DNA of 63,645 bases, from assembly GCF_001429295.1 (NCBI RefSeq), contig NZ_LMJL01000010.1, positions 368 to 64,012 of the forward strand, written 5' to 3'. Under the pieces are notes generated by a model that was given only the letters and a program-made list of their open reading frames with translations, did not search any database and was not told the DNA's origin. A program made the position numbers and the translations under genes. This DNA is from Flavobacterium sp. Root935. GTDB lineage: Bacteria; Bacteroidota; Bacteroidia; Flavobacteriales; Flavobacteriaceae. Below are positions 26,099 through 34,671 of this stretch, one piece after another (position 1 is the stretch's first letter; each line of letters starts with the position of its first letter).

Positions 26099-27484
26099 AT
26101 GAGAAATACGGAATATGCCATAGTCGATATTGAAACCACAGGCGGGAATGCCAGTGGCAGCCGCATTACAGAAATTGCCATTATTATTCATGATGGTAAA
26201 AATGTAATCGACCGTTATGAAACGCTTGTAAACCCCGAAAAAGAAATACCACTTTCTATTTTTGGTTTAACAGGGATTAATAACGAAATGGTGGCCAATG
26301 CACCTATTTTTGATGATATTTCGGAGAAAGTACTTGAAATGCTTACCGATCGTATTTTCGTCGCGCATAACGTCAACTTCGATTATTCATTTGTTCGTCA
26401 TCAATTGGAACAAGCTGGTTTTAAATGGACTGCCAGAAAATTGTGCACCGTTCGCGCAGCACGAAAAATTAAACCAGGATTGGGATCGTATAGTTTAGGG
26501 AATCTGTGTAACTCCTTAAATATCTGTTTAGAAAACAGGCACCGCGCCGGCGGAGATGCAGATGCTACTGCTATATTGTTTTCTTTATTATTGGAATGGG
26601 ATGATGCTGGCGAGATCAACAAAATGATCAAAAAAACATCTGAAGACCAGCGTTTGCCACCAAATTTACCTCCAGAAGATTTTAGTAATTTACCCGAAAA
26701 GCCAGGAGTTTATTATTTTTACAATCAGCAGAAAAAGGTGATTTATGTTGGAAAAGCAATCAACTTAAAAAAACGCGTCGCTTCTCATTTTAGCGGACAT
26801 AAGATTAATTCGCAAAGGCAGCATTTTCTGCGTGATATTCACGGAATTTCATTTGAAGTCTGTGCAACCGAATTAATGGCTTTGTTATTAGAATGTACCG
26901 AAATCAAGAAACTCTGGCCAACTTACAATAGAGCATTAAAGCGCTTTGAGGCGAAATTTGGAATTTACCAGTATGAAGCAAGAAACGGATATAAATATTT
27001 AGCCGTTGGAAAACTAACCAAATTTCAGACTTGTATTCATGAATTTAATAGTTTGTATAACGCTATAAATTTACTGAGAGAGCTGTCTGAACAATTTGAA
27101 ATTGATCAAAGATTCTGCAAATATTCCAGACCTGAAGATGGAGAGCTTTTTCATCATAATGATATGAAAAGCCTGCCTGATGCCTTGCTTCATAATCAGC
27201 AAGTGGATAATGCAATTGATTTTCTGTTAAACAACCGTCCCACTTTTGCCATTATTGACAAAGGAAGAACCAAAGACGAACGCAGCTGTATTTGGATTGA
27301 AAATGGTCATTTTTATGGTATGGGACATATTCCGACAGATGTTTCGATTACAGATCCATCAGAAGTAAAAAACTATGTTACGCCCTATAAAAGCAATCAA
27401 TACATTGTGCATTTGATTTTTGCTTACGCAGAAAAATATCCAGGTAAAGTATTCTTTAAGAAACAGTTCCTTAACCAAGAATAG
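26099..27484 (+). CDS. DEDDh exonuclease fused to a GIY-YIG (UvrC/Cho-like) nuclease
   Basis: 461 residues. The N-terminal domain (1 to about 170) is an epsilon/DnaQ-like 3'-5' exonuclease with DIETT (Asp10, Glu12), HNVNFD (Asp95) and HRAGGDADA (His148, Asp153). The second domain (about 198-285) is GIY-YIG with GVYYF, VIYVGKAINLKKR (Arg226) and a conserved glutamate in the ATELMALLLE region. The C-terminal 170 residues are UvrC-N-like but unassigned. Located 44 bp after the PHP-degenerate polymerase, it may proofread for it and/or incise damaged strands like Cho; both roles are inferred. Confidence 0.87.
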   Translation: MRNTEYAIVDIETTGGNASGSRITEIAIIIHDGKNVIDRYETLVNPEKEIPLSIFGLTGINNEMVANAPIFDDISEKVLEMLTDRIFVAHNVNFDYSFVRHQLEQAGFKWTARKLCTVRAARKIKPGLGSYSLGNLCNSLNICLENRHRAGGDADATAILFSLLLEWDDAGEINKMIKKTSEDQRLPPNLPPEDFSNLPEKPGVYYFYNQQKKVIYVGKAINLKKRVASHFSGHKINSQRQHFLRDIHGISFEVCATELMALLLECTEIKKLWPTYNRALKRFEAKFGIYQYEARNGYKYLAVGKLTKFQTCIHEFNSLYNAINLLRELSEQFEIDQRFCKYSRPEDGELFHHNDMKSLPDALLHNQQVDNAIDFLLNNRPTFAIIDKGRTKDERSCIWIENGHFYGMGHIPTDVSITDPSEVKNYVTPYKSNQYIVHLIFAYAEKYPGKVFFKKQFLNQE

Positions 27485-27537
27485 AATTAAATGCTTAATT
27501 ATCAGTAAATTTAATATTACAACTAATTAAATGTACC

Positions 27538-28314
27538 ATGAAAATAGCAACCTATAATGTAAACGGAGTTAACGGACGCTTAAATGTATTACTGCGCTGG
27601 CTTGAAGAAGCTGCTCCAGATATTGTCTGCCTTCAGGAATTAAAAGCACCACAGGATAAATTTCCGCTTAAAGCGATAAATGATGCGGGTTACAATGCTA
27701 TTTGGCATGGACAAAAACAATGGAACGGCGTGGCAATTCTTGCCCGTAACATGAAGATTGAAGAAATAACCCGTATTCTTCCAGGTGATGAAGAAGATAT
27801 CCAAAGTCGTTATGTCGAAGCTTTAATTAACGGAATTGTAATTGCCTGTCTTTATCTCCCAAACGGAAACCCTGCGCCGGGACCAAAACTTGAATATAAA
27901 CTGAAATGGTTTGATCGTTTGGCTGAGCGTGCAGAAACCTTATTGAAGTTAAAAATTCCAGTAATACTCGTTGGCGATTATAATGTTATGCCAACAGAAT
28001 TGGATGTTTATAAACCTGAAAAATGGGTAAAAGATGCGCTTTTCCTGCCTGAAGTCAGAAAAGCTTTTGCAACTATTGTTTCGCAGGGATGGACAGATGC
28101 TATTCGGAAATTATATCCTGATGAGAAGATTTATACTTTTTGGGATTATTTTAGAAATGCTTATGAACGTGATGCAGGATTGAGAATTGATCATTTTTTA
28201 CTGAGTCCGCAAATTGCAAAAGAATTGCGCTCTGGCGGTGTTGACCGTCATGTGCGAGGCTGGGAAAAAACAAGCGATCATGCTCCTGTGTGGATTGAAA
28301 TTGATAAAAAATGA
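27538..28314 (+). CDS. xth: exonuclease III family AP endonuclease
   Basis: 258 residues with the EEP fold signatures: N-terminal MKIATYNVNGVNGR, catalytic Glu34 in CLQELKAP, VGDYNVMPTELD, the LRIDHFLLS segment and C-terminal SDHAPVW. It should cleave 5' to abasic sites and remove 3' blocking groups. It lies 53 bp after the exonuclease fusion and its TGA overlaps the next start (ATGA), so it belongs to the same transcription unit as the polymerases and AlkB. Confidence 0.92.
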   Translation: MKIATYNVNGVNGRLNVLLRWLEEAAPDIVCLQELKAPQDKFPLKAINDAGYNAIWHGQKQWNGVAILARNMKIEEITRILPGDEEDIQSRYVEALINGIVIACLYLPNGNPAPGPKLEYKLKWFDRLAERAETLLKLKIPVILVGDYNVMPTELDVYKPEKWVKDALFLPEVRKAFATIVSQGWTDAIRKLYPDEKIYTFWDYFRNAYERDAGLRIDHFLLSPQIAKELRSGGVDRHVRGWEKTSDHAPVWIEIDKK

Positions 28315-28949
28315 ATGCAACAATGACATTATTTAACGACACCGAATTATTTACTCCAGGTTTGGCAGGAAAAAAAGTATTTGACATTCCTGATTCTGAA
28401 TTGATTTTGATCGATAATTTTTTTACCAAAGAAGAATCTGATCGCTTTTATGAAAGACTGCTCCGTAAAACCAAATGGAGAGAATATGAAATGGAAATTT
28501 ACGATAAAATCTACACCGTTCCCAGAATGATTGCCTGGTATGAAGACAAGGATAATCCAGGAGCAGATCCAAAAGGTCCCGACTGGAATTACGAATTATT
28601 GACTATTAGAGGCCGCGTAGAGAAAGAAACACAGCTTGATTTTAATACCGTTCTGCTTAATTTATACCGAGATGGAAATGACGGTGTGGGCTGGCATAGC
28701 GACAAAGAACACAATACTGGACCAAACCCGATTATTGCATCGGTTACTTTTGGTGAAACTAGAATGTTCAGGCTTCGTCATAAATTCAACAAAGACATTC
28801 CGCAGGTTGAAATTCCGCTGCATCATGGCTCTTTTTTATTGATGGCCGGAACAACAAATAGCTTTTGGCAGCACCAAGTTCCGAAAACGGCTCGGGATGT
28901 TTTACCAAGAATAAATTTAACATTTAGGCAAACCCGCCGAAATGTGTAA
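28311..28949 (+). CDS. alkB: AlkB-like 2-oxoglutarate/Fe(II) dioxygenase
   Basis: 212 residues. The iron ligands H-x-D in GWHSDKEH (His129, Asp131) and His188 in WQHQVPK, and the 2-oxoglutarate-binding arginines Arg200 and Arg206 in RINLTFR, are present. Family members reverse alkylation such as 1-methyladenine and 3-methylcytosine. It overlaps the AP endonuclease gene by 4 bp. A start at the second Met (28323) is possible. Last gene of the repair cluster. Confidence 0.92.
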   Translation: MNATMTLFNDTELFTPGLAGKKVFDIPDSELILIDNFFTKEESDRFYERLLRKTKWREYEMEIYDKIYTVPRMIAWYEDKDNPGADPKGPDWNYELLTIRGRVEKETQLDFNTVLLNLYRDGNDGVGWHSDKEHNTGPNPIIASVTFGETRMFRLRHKFNKDIPQVEIPLHHGSFLLMAGTTNSFWQHQVPKTARDVLPRINLTFRQTRRNV

Positions 28950-29070
28950 GTTATTAGTAACTAAAAATGAGCCAGTTTTTTGGCTCAATAACGAAGAGGA
29001 AAATTCTGTCGAAAAAAGTTAAATTACTGATTGTATGAACGTTTTATTAGGCAGACCCTATCTTTTTTAG

Positions 29071-29078
29071 TATTTTTG
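29071..29078 (+). promoter_or_regulatory. -7 box for the DUF1810 gene
   Basis: TATTTTTG matches TAnnTTTG and lies 27 bp before the ATG at 29106; this supports the shorter start, since an in-frame ATG at 29034 would lie upstream of the transcript. Confidence 0.5.
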
Positions 29079-29105
29079 CAACCTTTTTTTAAATACAATA
29101 CCGTA

Positions 29106-29567
29106 ATGGCATATTCAAACAATGATTTAGCGCGCTTCTTAGATGCGCAAAACAAACTTTATCTTACCGCTCTTTCTGAAATCAGTAAAGGGAAAAAAGA
29201 AACACACTGGATGTGGTTTATTTTTCCCCAAATTAAAGGTTTAGGAAAAAGCGATACTGCAATTCTTTACGCCATTAATGATTTAAAAGAAGCATCTGAT
29301 TATTTAGAACATCCAATTCTAGGAAAACATTTAATCGAGATTTCAGAGCTTTTATTAACCTTCAAAAGAAAATCTGCAGACGGAATTTTTGGCGATTTAG
29401 ACGCTCGAAAATTACGTTCTTGCATGACTTTGTTTTCTTTAGTAGAAAATACAAATCCGATATTTAACGAAATTCTGGATGCTTTTTTCTCTGGAGAATG
29501 CGACCCACTGACTTTGTCTATTATTAATTCAACTATAAAATCATCTACTGAGCCTTCTATTGTATAA
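29106..29567 (+). CDS. DUF1810 family protein
   Basis: 153 residues, soluble and mostly helical, with the DUF1810 signatures LARFLDAQ (N-terminal) and HWMWFIFPQIKGLGKS, followed by YAINDLKEASDYLEHP and the MTLFSLVE segment. The family is widespread in bacteria but uncharacterised. The start MAYSNNDLARF is preferred over an upstream one because the promoter box lies between them. It is closed by a clear terminator. Confidence 0.85.
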   Translation: MAYSNNDLARFLDAQNKLYLTALSEISKGKKETHWMWFIFPQIKGLGKSDTAILYAINDLKEASDYLEHPILGKHLIEISELLLTFKRKSADGIFGDLDARKLRSCMTLFSLVENTNPIFNEILDAFFSGECDPLTLSIINSTIKSSTEPSIV

Positions 29568-29597
29568 TTTACAATACTCATAGATTTTTTACATTTT

Positions 29598-29628
29598 AAA
29601 GACACTACAATTGCGTAGTGTCTTTTTT
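29598..29628 (+). terminator. terminator of the DUF1810 gene
   Basis: Stem AAAGACACTA / TAGTGTCTTT (29598-29607, 29616-29625) with an 8-nt loop and a following T-run. Confidence 0.85.
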
Positions 29629-29716
29629 ATTTTAAAGCCAAAAAATATCAAGAAGTAAAGTTTTATATTTGATAGCCTTTTAAGTTTTATCTTGCATTAT
29701 CCTAAAATTCAATATC

Positions 29717-30121
29717 ATGAACGAGAAAATTAAAACTTTACAAGTTATTCATCTTGCTATTTGTGCCGGAACAGTTCTTGCTTATTACTTTTTAGGAGAG
29801 CTTTCAATTGAAAAATTAGACATTCCAACAATAGATTCAACATCTCTAGTTTATGTATCTATACCTGTCCTCGCTTTCGTTTTTAGCAGTTTTTTATTCA
29901 AATCACAATTAAAACAAATCGATCCAAAATTCAAAGCGGAAGAAAAAATGCGAATTTATCAAGCAGCATCTATTATGCGATGGGCAGTTTTAGAAGGCGC
30001 AGCTTTTTTAATATTACTTTTAAAACCAGATTTTGTATTATTCGGAATACTTATTATTATATATCTAATTTTCCTGAGACCAACAGAAGAAAGAATTAAC
30101 AACGATCTATCAGATTCTTAA
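29717..30121 (+). CDS. small membrane protein, function unknown
   Basis: 134 residues with about four hydrophobic helices (around 8-27, 44-62, 87-104 and 106-119) and a charged linker KQIDPKFKAEEKMRIYQ between helices two and three. I have seen similar small membrane proteins in flavobacteria but know no function. Monocistronic, ending at the bidirectional terminator shared with the permease gene. Confidence 0.7.
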   Translation: MNEKIKTLQVIHLAICAGTVLAYYFLGELSIEKLDIPTIDSTSLVYVSIPVLAFVFSSFLFKSQLKQIDPKFKAEEKMRIYQAASIMRWAVLEGAAFLILLLKPDFVLFGILIIIYLIFLRPTEERINNDLSDS

Positions 30122-30134
30122 ATAGAATTTACTC

Positions 30135-30175
30135 AAAAAAGAACGCCTTGTGAAGTACACAAGGCGTTCTTTTTT
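30135..30175. terminator. bidirectional terminator between convergent genes
   Basis: An 18-bp perfect stem (AAAAAAGAACGCCTTGTG / CACAAGGCGTTCTTTTTT) with a 5-nt loop carries an A-run on one side and a T-run on the other, so it can stop transcription from both sides. Confidence 0.9.
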
Positions 30176-30201
30176 ATATTGGATTTTACAACTTGAACTA
30201 A

Positions 30202-31611
30202 CTATTCTTTCGGCTTTGTTAAATAATAAACTGGAATACCCGTCAGCATAATTAAAACTCCCCAGCCGCAGGTAGAGAATTTTGTGATTAGCAAAGAGAT
30301 ACAAATTGCTGTTGCTGTAATAATATACAACATTGGCAAAAACGGATATCCAAAAGCTTTGTAAGGTCTTTCGACATCTGGCATTTTTTTGCGTAAAATG
30401 AAGATTCCGTAGATTGTTAAAATGTAAAAAATCAAAACAATGATGATTACAAAATCTAGTAAATCACCATATTTACCTGTCAAACATAAAGCCGAAGCCC
30501 AAACACACTGCGCCCAAAGTGCCCAAGCTGGAACACTAGAACTATTTAAAATAGCCGCTTTTTTAAAGAACAATCCATCGTTTGCCATTGTGTAATAAAC
30601 CCTTGCTCCTGCCATAATTAATCCGTTGTTACAGGCAAAAGTCGAAATCATAATCATGATTGCAATAATCAGTGTTCCAATGTTCCCGAAAATATATTGT
30701 GATGCTACAACCGCTACACGATCAGATTTTGCTGTTGCAATTTCGTCTAACGGAATCACTGCCAAATACATAATATTTGTTAAAACATAAATAATCGTTA
30801 CAATAAAAGTTCCTAAAAACAAACTGAAACCCACATTACGTTTAGGATTTTTAATTTCACCAGCAATAAAAGTTACACCGTTCCAGGCATCGCTGGAAAA
30901 TAAAGATCCAACCATTGCTGCAGAAATTCCAGTTATTAAAGCTGATCCTCCAATTGGAAGCCATGATCCAGTTTCTTTGTCAAATGCACGAGTATTCCAT
31001 CCATCTGCCCAGTTTGCATCCCAAACAGAAGCTTTTGCTGCAAGCGTTAATCCAAAAACTATTAATCCGAGCAATGATAAAATCTTAATAATCGTTAAAA
31101 CCGTTTGCAGAATTTTTCCGTTTTTGACGCCTCGGCTATTGATGTAAGTCAATAAAACAATTGTAAAAATAGAAACTAACTGCGCCGCATTAAGTTTAAA
31201 AGAACCTAACTCATAAAGAATATTTTCATCACTAAAGGGCTCATACAAATAAGCAGCAAATTTCGAAAAAGCTACTCCCACCGCTGCAATTGTTCCAGTT
31301 TGAATCACAGCAAAAAAACTCCAGCCGTACAAAAAGGCAATTAATTTATTATAAGCTTCTTTTAAGTATACATATTGGCCTCCCGCTTTTGGGAACATTG
31401 CACTTAATTCACCATAACTTACGGCGGCAATAATGGTAATCAATCCAGAGATCAGCCAAATTAAAGTCAGCCATCCAGCAGATCCTACTTGTCTGGCGAT
31501 ATCGGCGCTAACAATAAATATCCCAGATCCGATCATAGAACCCACAACAAGCATGGTTCCGTCTAATAATCCGAGTTCTCTTTTAAAATGTTCTTGGTCG
31601 TTTTCTTGCAT
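30202..31611 (-). CDS. APC-family amino-acid permease
   Basis: 469 residues, about 12 transmembrane helices. The first helix region has the APC signature LLDGTMLVVGSMIGSGIFIV and helix two to three FPKAGGQYVYLKEAY, typical of the LAT/YfnA-like subgroup. It would take up or exchange amino acids across the inner membrane. The start MQENDQEHFKREL was chosen; an in-frame ATG 84 bp upstream would add a polar stretch without family match. Substrate unknown; monocistronic. Confidence 0.88.
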   Translation of the reverse strand: MQENDQEHFKRELGLLDGTMLVVGSMIGSGIFIVSADIARQVGSAGWLTLIWLISGLITIIAAVSYGELSAMFPKAGGQYVYLKEAYNKLIAFLYGWSFFAVIQTGTIAAVGVAFSKFAAYLYEPFSDENILYELGSFKLNAAQLVSIFTIVLLTYINSRGVKNGKILQTVLTIIKILSLLGLIVFGLTLAAKASVWDANWADGWNTRAFDKETGSWLPIGGSALITGISAAMVGSLFSSDAWNGVTFIAGEIKNPKRNVGFSLFLGTFIVTIIYVLTNIMYLAVIPLDEIATAKSDRVAVVASQYIFGNIGTLIIAIMIMISTFACNNGLIMAGARVYYTMANDGLFFKKAAILNSSSVPAWALWAQCVWASALCLTGKYGDLLDFVIIIVLIFYILTIYGIFILRKKMPDVERPYKAFGYPFLPMLYIITATAICISLLITKFSTCGWGVLIMLTGIPVYYLTKPKE

Positions 31612-31769
31612 TTTTATTGGTTTAGGGTTGGTTAAAGATATACTTTTTTTAGAAATTTTAGATTTTAGAAAATAAATCGCAAATACGTTTTGCATTCTAA
31701 AAGAAAAATAAAATTACAACAAAATATTTTTTGTAGTATTTTTACGCATTATTTATAAAAATTTAAAGT

Positions 31770-32480
31770 ATGAATTTATTTAGTAATTCTGTTGTACTCT
31801 TAACAGGAGCTGACGGTGACATAGGAAAAGCTTTCATAGAAGAGTTATTAAATCAAAATGTAAGGAAAATATATATTACAGGAATAAATATAGAAAAACT
31901 ATCTGCTCTTGCATCTCTACATCCTAACAATTTATTTCCATTTCTTTTAGATGTAACAGATAGTAATCAAATCAAAGATTTTTGCTCTAACCACACAGAT
32001 ATTAACATATTAATTAATAATGCTGGAATAGAGTTGAAATCTAATTTTTTGAATTTAAAAGCTCATGAATATGCTAAACTAGAAATGAATATAAATTATA
32101 TTGGAGTTGTAAATCTCACCAACGAATTAATCCCTACTCTAAAATCAAATTCAAATGCAGCTATAATTAATATTTTATCAATTGCAAGTCTTTATGTTAT
32201 TAAAAGATTATCAACGTATTGTGCATCAAAAACGGCAGCACATATTTTTACGCAATCAATCAGAGAAGATTTAGCAGAAGATAATATTAAAGTATTTGGA
32301 ATATATCCTGGTTATGTCGATTCAAAAATGTCTTCAGACGTAGAACATAATAAAATTTCACCTCAAGCATTAGTCAAAAATATCTGCAATGATATAAATT
32401 TAGATTTCTATGATGTATTTCCAGACCCAATGTCTATTGCATTTAAAAATAGTAATAAATTAACTATAGATTATATATAA
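31770..32480 (+). CDS. short-chain dehydrogenase/reductase
   Basis: 236 residues, classical SDR: nucleotide-binding TGADGDIG (12-19), NNAG (83-86), catalytic Ser (Ser137 or Ser140 in NILSIAS), Tyr150 and Lys154 in YCASK. NAD(P)-dependent oxidoreductase acting on an unknown alcohol, ketone or sugar. The third base and overall composition look more A/T-rich than neighbouring genes, which could mean later acquisition; this is an impression, not a count. Ends at a terminator at 32577. Confidence 0.88.
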   Translation: MNLFSNSVVLLTGADGDIGKAFIEELLNQNVRKIYITGINIEKLSALASLHPNNLFPFLLDVTDSNQIKDFCSNHTDINILINNAGIELKSNFLNLKAHEYAKLEMNINYIGVVNLTNELIPTLKSNSNAAIINILSIASLYVIKRLSTYCASKTAAHIFTQSIREDLAEDNIKVFGIYPGYVDSKMSSDVEHNKISPQALVKNICNDINLDFYDVFPDPMSIAFKNSNKLTIDYI

Positions 32481-32576
32481 GTATTTTGTAAATGGTTGTA
32501 GTCATTTTTGGCATGACCTTAAAGCTATTTCAAATTTATAAATTAAGACGAAAAATAACTTTTCCAATATTTCTCT

Positions 32577-32607
32577 AAACTGCAAGCTTCACAACTTGCA
32601 GTTTTTT
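32577..32607 (+). terminator. terminator after the SDR gene
   Basis: Stem AAACTGCAAG / CTTGCAGTTT (32577-32586, 32595-32604), 8-nt loop, T-run. Confidence 0.8.
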
Positions 32608-32662
32608 TATAAATAAATTTCCTCCTTACGCTTTCCCGTAAACATTTACGATTTCAAGTATT

Positions 32663-32670
32663 TATATTTG
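32663..32670 (+). promoter_or_regulatory. -7 box upstream of the three-gene cluster at 32712
   Basis: TATATTTG matches TAnnTTTG 41 bp before the ATG. A 14-bp inverted repeat CGTAAACATTTACG lies just upstream (32637-32650), where a regulator could overlap the -33 position. Confidence 0.45.
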
Positions 32671-32711
32671 ATCGACTAATCAAAATAAACCAAAATCTAA
32701 AAAATCAATTT

Positions 32712-33050
32712 ATGGAAACCAGTGCAACAAGTTCATTAGAAATTTCAAGTCAGTTTTACAATTATGCTGCTGACTTGATGGTAAATCAAGAGAAATCTGC
32801 TTCTGAAACCAAAAATGCTTTGATCTCACAAGGCCTTACTCCAGAAAATGCAGCATTTGTTGTTGAGAATATCGAAGGTCAAATAGAAGAAGCAAAAAAT
32901 GATAAAGCTAGAAAAGACATGATTTATGGAGCTTTATGGTTTGCCGGCGGTACTATTTTGACTCTTTCAAATATTGGCTTTATTTTTTGGGGAGCTATTT
33001 TATTTGGCGGTATTCAATTTTTTAGAGGATTGATAAATTTAAATTCTTAA
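32712..33050 (+). CDS. small protein with C-terminal membrane segment, function unknown
   Basis: 112 residues. The N-terminal 70 are helical and polar (AADLMVNQEKSASETKNALISQGLTPENAAFVVENIEGQ), resembling a small UBA-like or three-helix module. The C-terminus has two close hydrophobic helices (about 71-85 and 88-107, rich in Gly and aromatic residues). I do not recognise a named family. It is the first of a short gene run with the secreted protein at 33103 and the methyltransferase at 33475, spaced by 52 and 27 bp. Confidence 0.7.
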   Translation: METSATSSLEISSQFYNYAADLMVNQEKSASETKNALISQGLTPENAAFVVENIEGQIEEAKNDKARKDMIYGALWFAGGTILTLSNIGFIFWGAILFGGIQFFRGLINLNS

Positions 33051-33102
33051 CTTTAATTCAGCATTTCAAAATTATTCTCTCATTTTTCAAAACTCAAAAA
33101 AC

Positions 33103-33447
33103 ATGAAAAAAATTACTTTTTTGCTTTTATTCTTTTTTGCTTCGTTAAGCACATTTGCCCAAGATATTACAGGTGACTGGAAGGGAGTTTTGAAAGTGCC
33201 TGGCGCAGAACTTAATCTTGTTTTGCATGTGACAAAAACTGAAAATGGTTTTAGCGCCACTTTAGACAGTCCAGATCAAAAAGCATTTGGACTTCCAGTG
33301 ACAACAACAACATTCGCAAATTCAACCCTCAAATTTACTGTAGAAAATTTAGCGGTAGAATATGAAGGCGTTCTGGATAAAGATCAAGTTATAACTGGAA
33401 CTTTCAAACAAATGGGACAAGCGATCCCATTAATTTTAAAACGTTAG
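33103..33447 (+). CDS. secreted small beta-sheet protein, stand-alone hydrolase-accessory-like domain
   Basis: 114 residues with a signal peptide (MKKITFLLLFFFASLSTFAQ). The rest (DITGDWKGVLKVPGAELNLVLHV, then FSATLDSPDQ) resembles the roughly 100-residue domain that in many Bacteroidota precedes an alpha/beta-hydrolase in one secreted protein. Here the reading frame stops after that domain and the next gene is an unrelated methyltransferase, so it is either a naturally solitary version or a remnant. Confidence in the resemblance is moderate, from memory. Confidence 0.65.
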   Translation: MKKITFLLLFFFASLSTFAQDITGDWKGVLKVPGAELNLVLHVTKTENGFSATLDSPDQKAFGLPVTTTTFANSTLKFTVENLAVEYEGVLDKDQVITGTFKQMGQAIPLILKR

Positions 33448-33474
33448 CAATACTATATTTTAAATAAACTGATT

Positions 33475-34233
33475 ATGACTTGGGATCCAAAAAAATACAA
33501 CGAGTTCAAAGAAGAACGTTCGAAACCTTTTTTGGATCTTACAAGTCATATTGTTGATAAACCAAACCTAAAAGTTATTGATTTAGGATGCGGCACAGGC
33601 GAACTCACAAAAAAACTGTCCGAAAAACTTACTAATCCAATTGTATTGGGTATCGATAATTCTGCTGAAATGTTGGCAAAAGCTCCCTTAGGATCGCATC
33701 TTAACTTTGAAAAAAGAACAATTTTAGAACAGCTCGAAAATGAAACCAAATGGGATTTAATTTTTTCTAATGCAGCATTGCAGTGGATTGATAATCACAA
33801 TGAACTTTTTAAAAAAATTATTTCTCGTATAAATCTAGGCGGTCAATTAGTTGTTCAAATGCCACAGCAAAACGAAAATATTCTTAACAAAATACTTTTA
33901 AACCTAGTTCAAGAAGAACCATTTTCATCTTACTTGAATGATTGGACACGTCCTTCTCCTGTATTAACTCTAGATGAATATGCTAAAATTCTTTTTCAAA
34001 ATGGCGGCAAAGATTTGGTCCTTTACGAAAAAGTATATCCCTTAATTTCTGCTAATAAAAACGATTTTTTCGATTTTATTTCTGGCTCTGCATTAACAGT
34101 TTATCAGGAACGTTTAAAGCCAAATGAATTTGAAGAATTGTCACATGAATTTAAAAAAAGAATCGATACCTATTTTCCAGTTGTCCCTTCTATTTATGCT
34201 TTTAGACGATTGATTATATATGGTAAGTTTTAA
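33475..34233 (+). CDS. class I SAM methyltransferase, trans-aconitate methyltransferase-like
   Basis: 252 residues. SAM-binding motif VIDLGCGTGE (34-43), second motif ending GIDNSAEML, and the family-typical ALQWIDNHNELF (about 101-112) and LGGQLVVQMPQQ segments. The start MTWDPKKYNEF matches the N-terminus of trans-aconitate 2-methyltransferases (Tam). In E. coli Tam methylates trans-aconitate, a spontaneous by-product of the aconitase reaction. Two aconitase genes lie about 4 kb away, which may be coincidence. Tam function is likely but unproven. Confidence 0.78.
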   Translation: MTWDPKKYNEFKEERSKPFLDLTSHIVDKPNLKVIDLGCGTGELTKKLSEKLTNPIVLGIDNSAEMLAKAPLGSHLNFEKRTILEQLENETKWDLIFSNAALQWIDNHNELFKKIISRINLGGQLVVQMPQQNENILNKILLNLVQEEPFSSYLNDWTRPSPVLTLDEYAKILFQNGGKDLVLYEKVYPLISANKNDFFDFISGSALTVYQERLKPNEFEELSHEFKKRIDTYFPVVPSIYAFRRLIIYGKF

Positions 34234-34671
34234 TTAAATTCTTGGATTCAAAAAGCATAATTTTTTCTCTACTTTTAATTTAACGATTATTCAAAAATCA
34301 TTAAACAAAAAATCATTTACAATTGATTGCTCAAGGGTTTTAATATTCCCTTTGTAAACTCATTTTATCTTCTCAGAAAAACAATTCATTTTTATGTAAA
34401 AATTAAAGACAAAAACACAAAAACCTATAAAACAAATAATTAAGTAAAACAAACCTTGATTTTATATTCTTTTGGACAGTTATTTTTTTTGTAAAAATAA
34501 TAAGATAAATTTTATTATATTTGAGAAAAGCATTCCAGATATTTTTTTCAATGACAAATAATTTTAACAAGTGTTTAATTTATATTAACTGATAAGCTTT
34601 CCCCATAAGTTTTTCTAAGTCTACATAAGCTCACAAAAGGCACTTTATATTAACCTATTAATTATAAGATT
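34234..34671. other. 438-bp A/T-rich gap
   Basis: No gene and no strong repeat seen. A -7 box TATATTTG at 34516-34523 with TTG at 34489-34491 (24 bp apart, slightly long) is the best promoter candidate for the kinase gene and would leave a leader of about 140 nt. Confidence 0.5.

Noticed and set aside
28969..28986. GAGCCA/TGGCTC hairpin after alkB as a terminator
   Set aside because: The stem is only 6 bp and no T-run follows on the plus strand, so termination of the repair operon here is uncertain.
29031..29105. Upstream start for the DUF1810 protein
   Set aside because: The -7 box TATTTTTG at 29071-29078 lies inside this stretch, so it would not be transcribed, and the family begins at the inner Met.
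31612..31695. 28-residue N-terminal extension of the amino-acid permease
   Set aside because: A polar, Lys/Ser-rich stretch with no APC similarity; the inner Met at 31611 sits at the usual distance before the first helix.
32637..32650. CGTAAACATTTACG inverted repeat as a firm operator
   Set aside because: Short, low in information, with no linked regulator nearby; only mentioned as a possibility.
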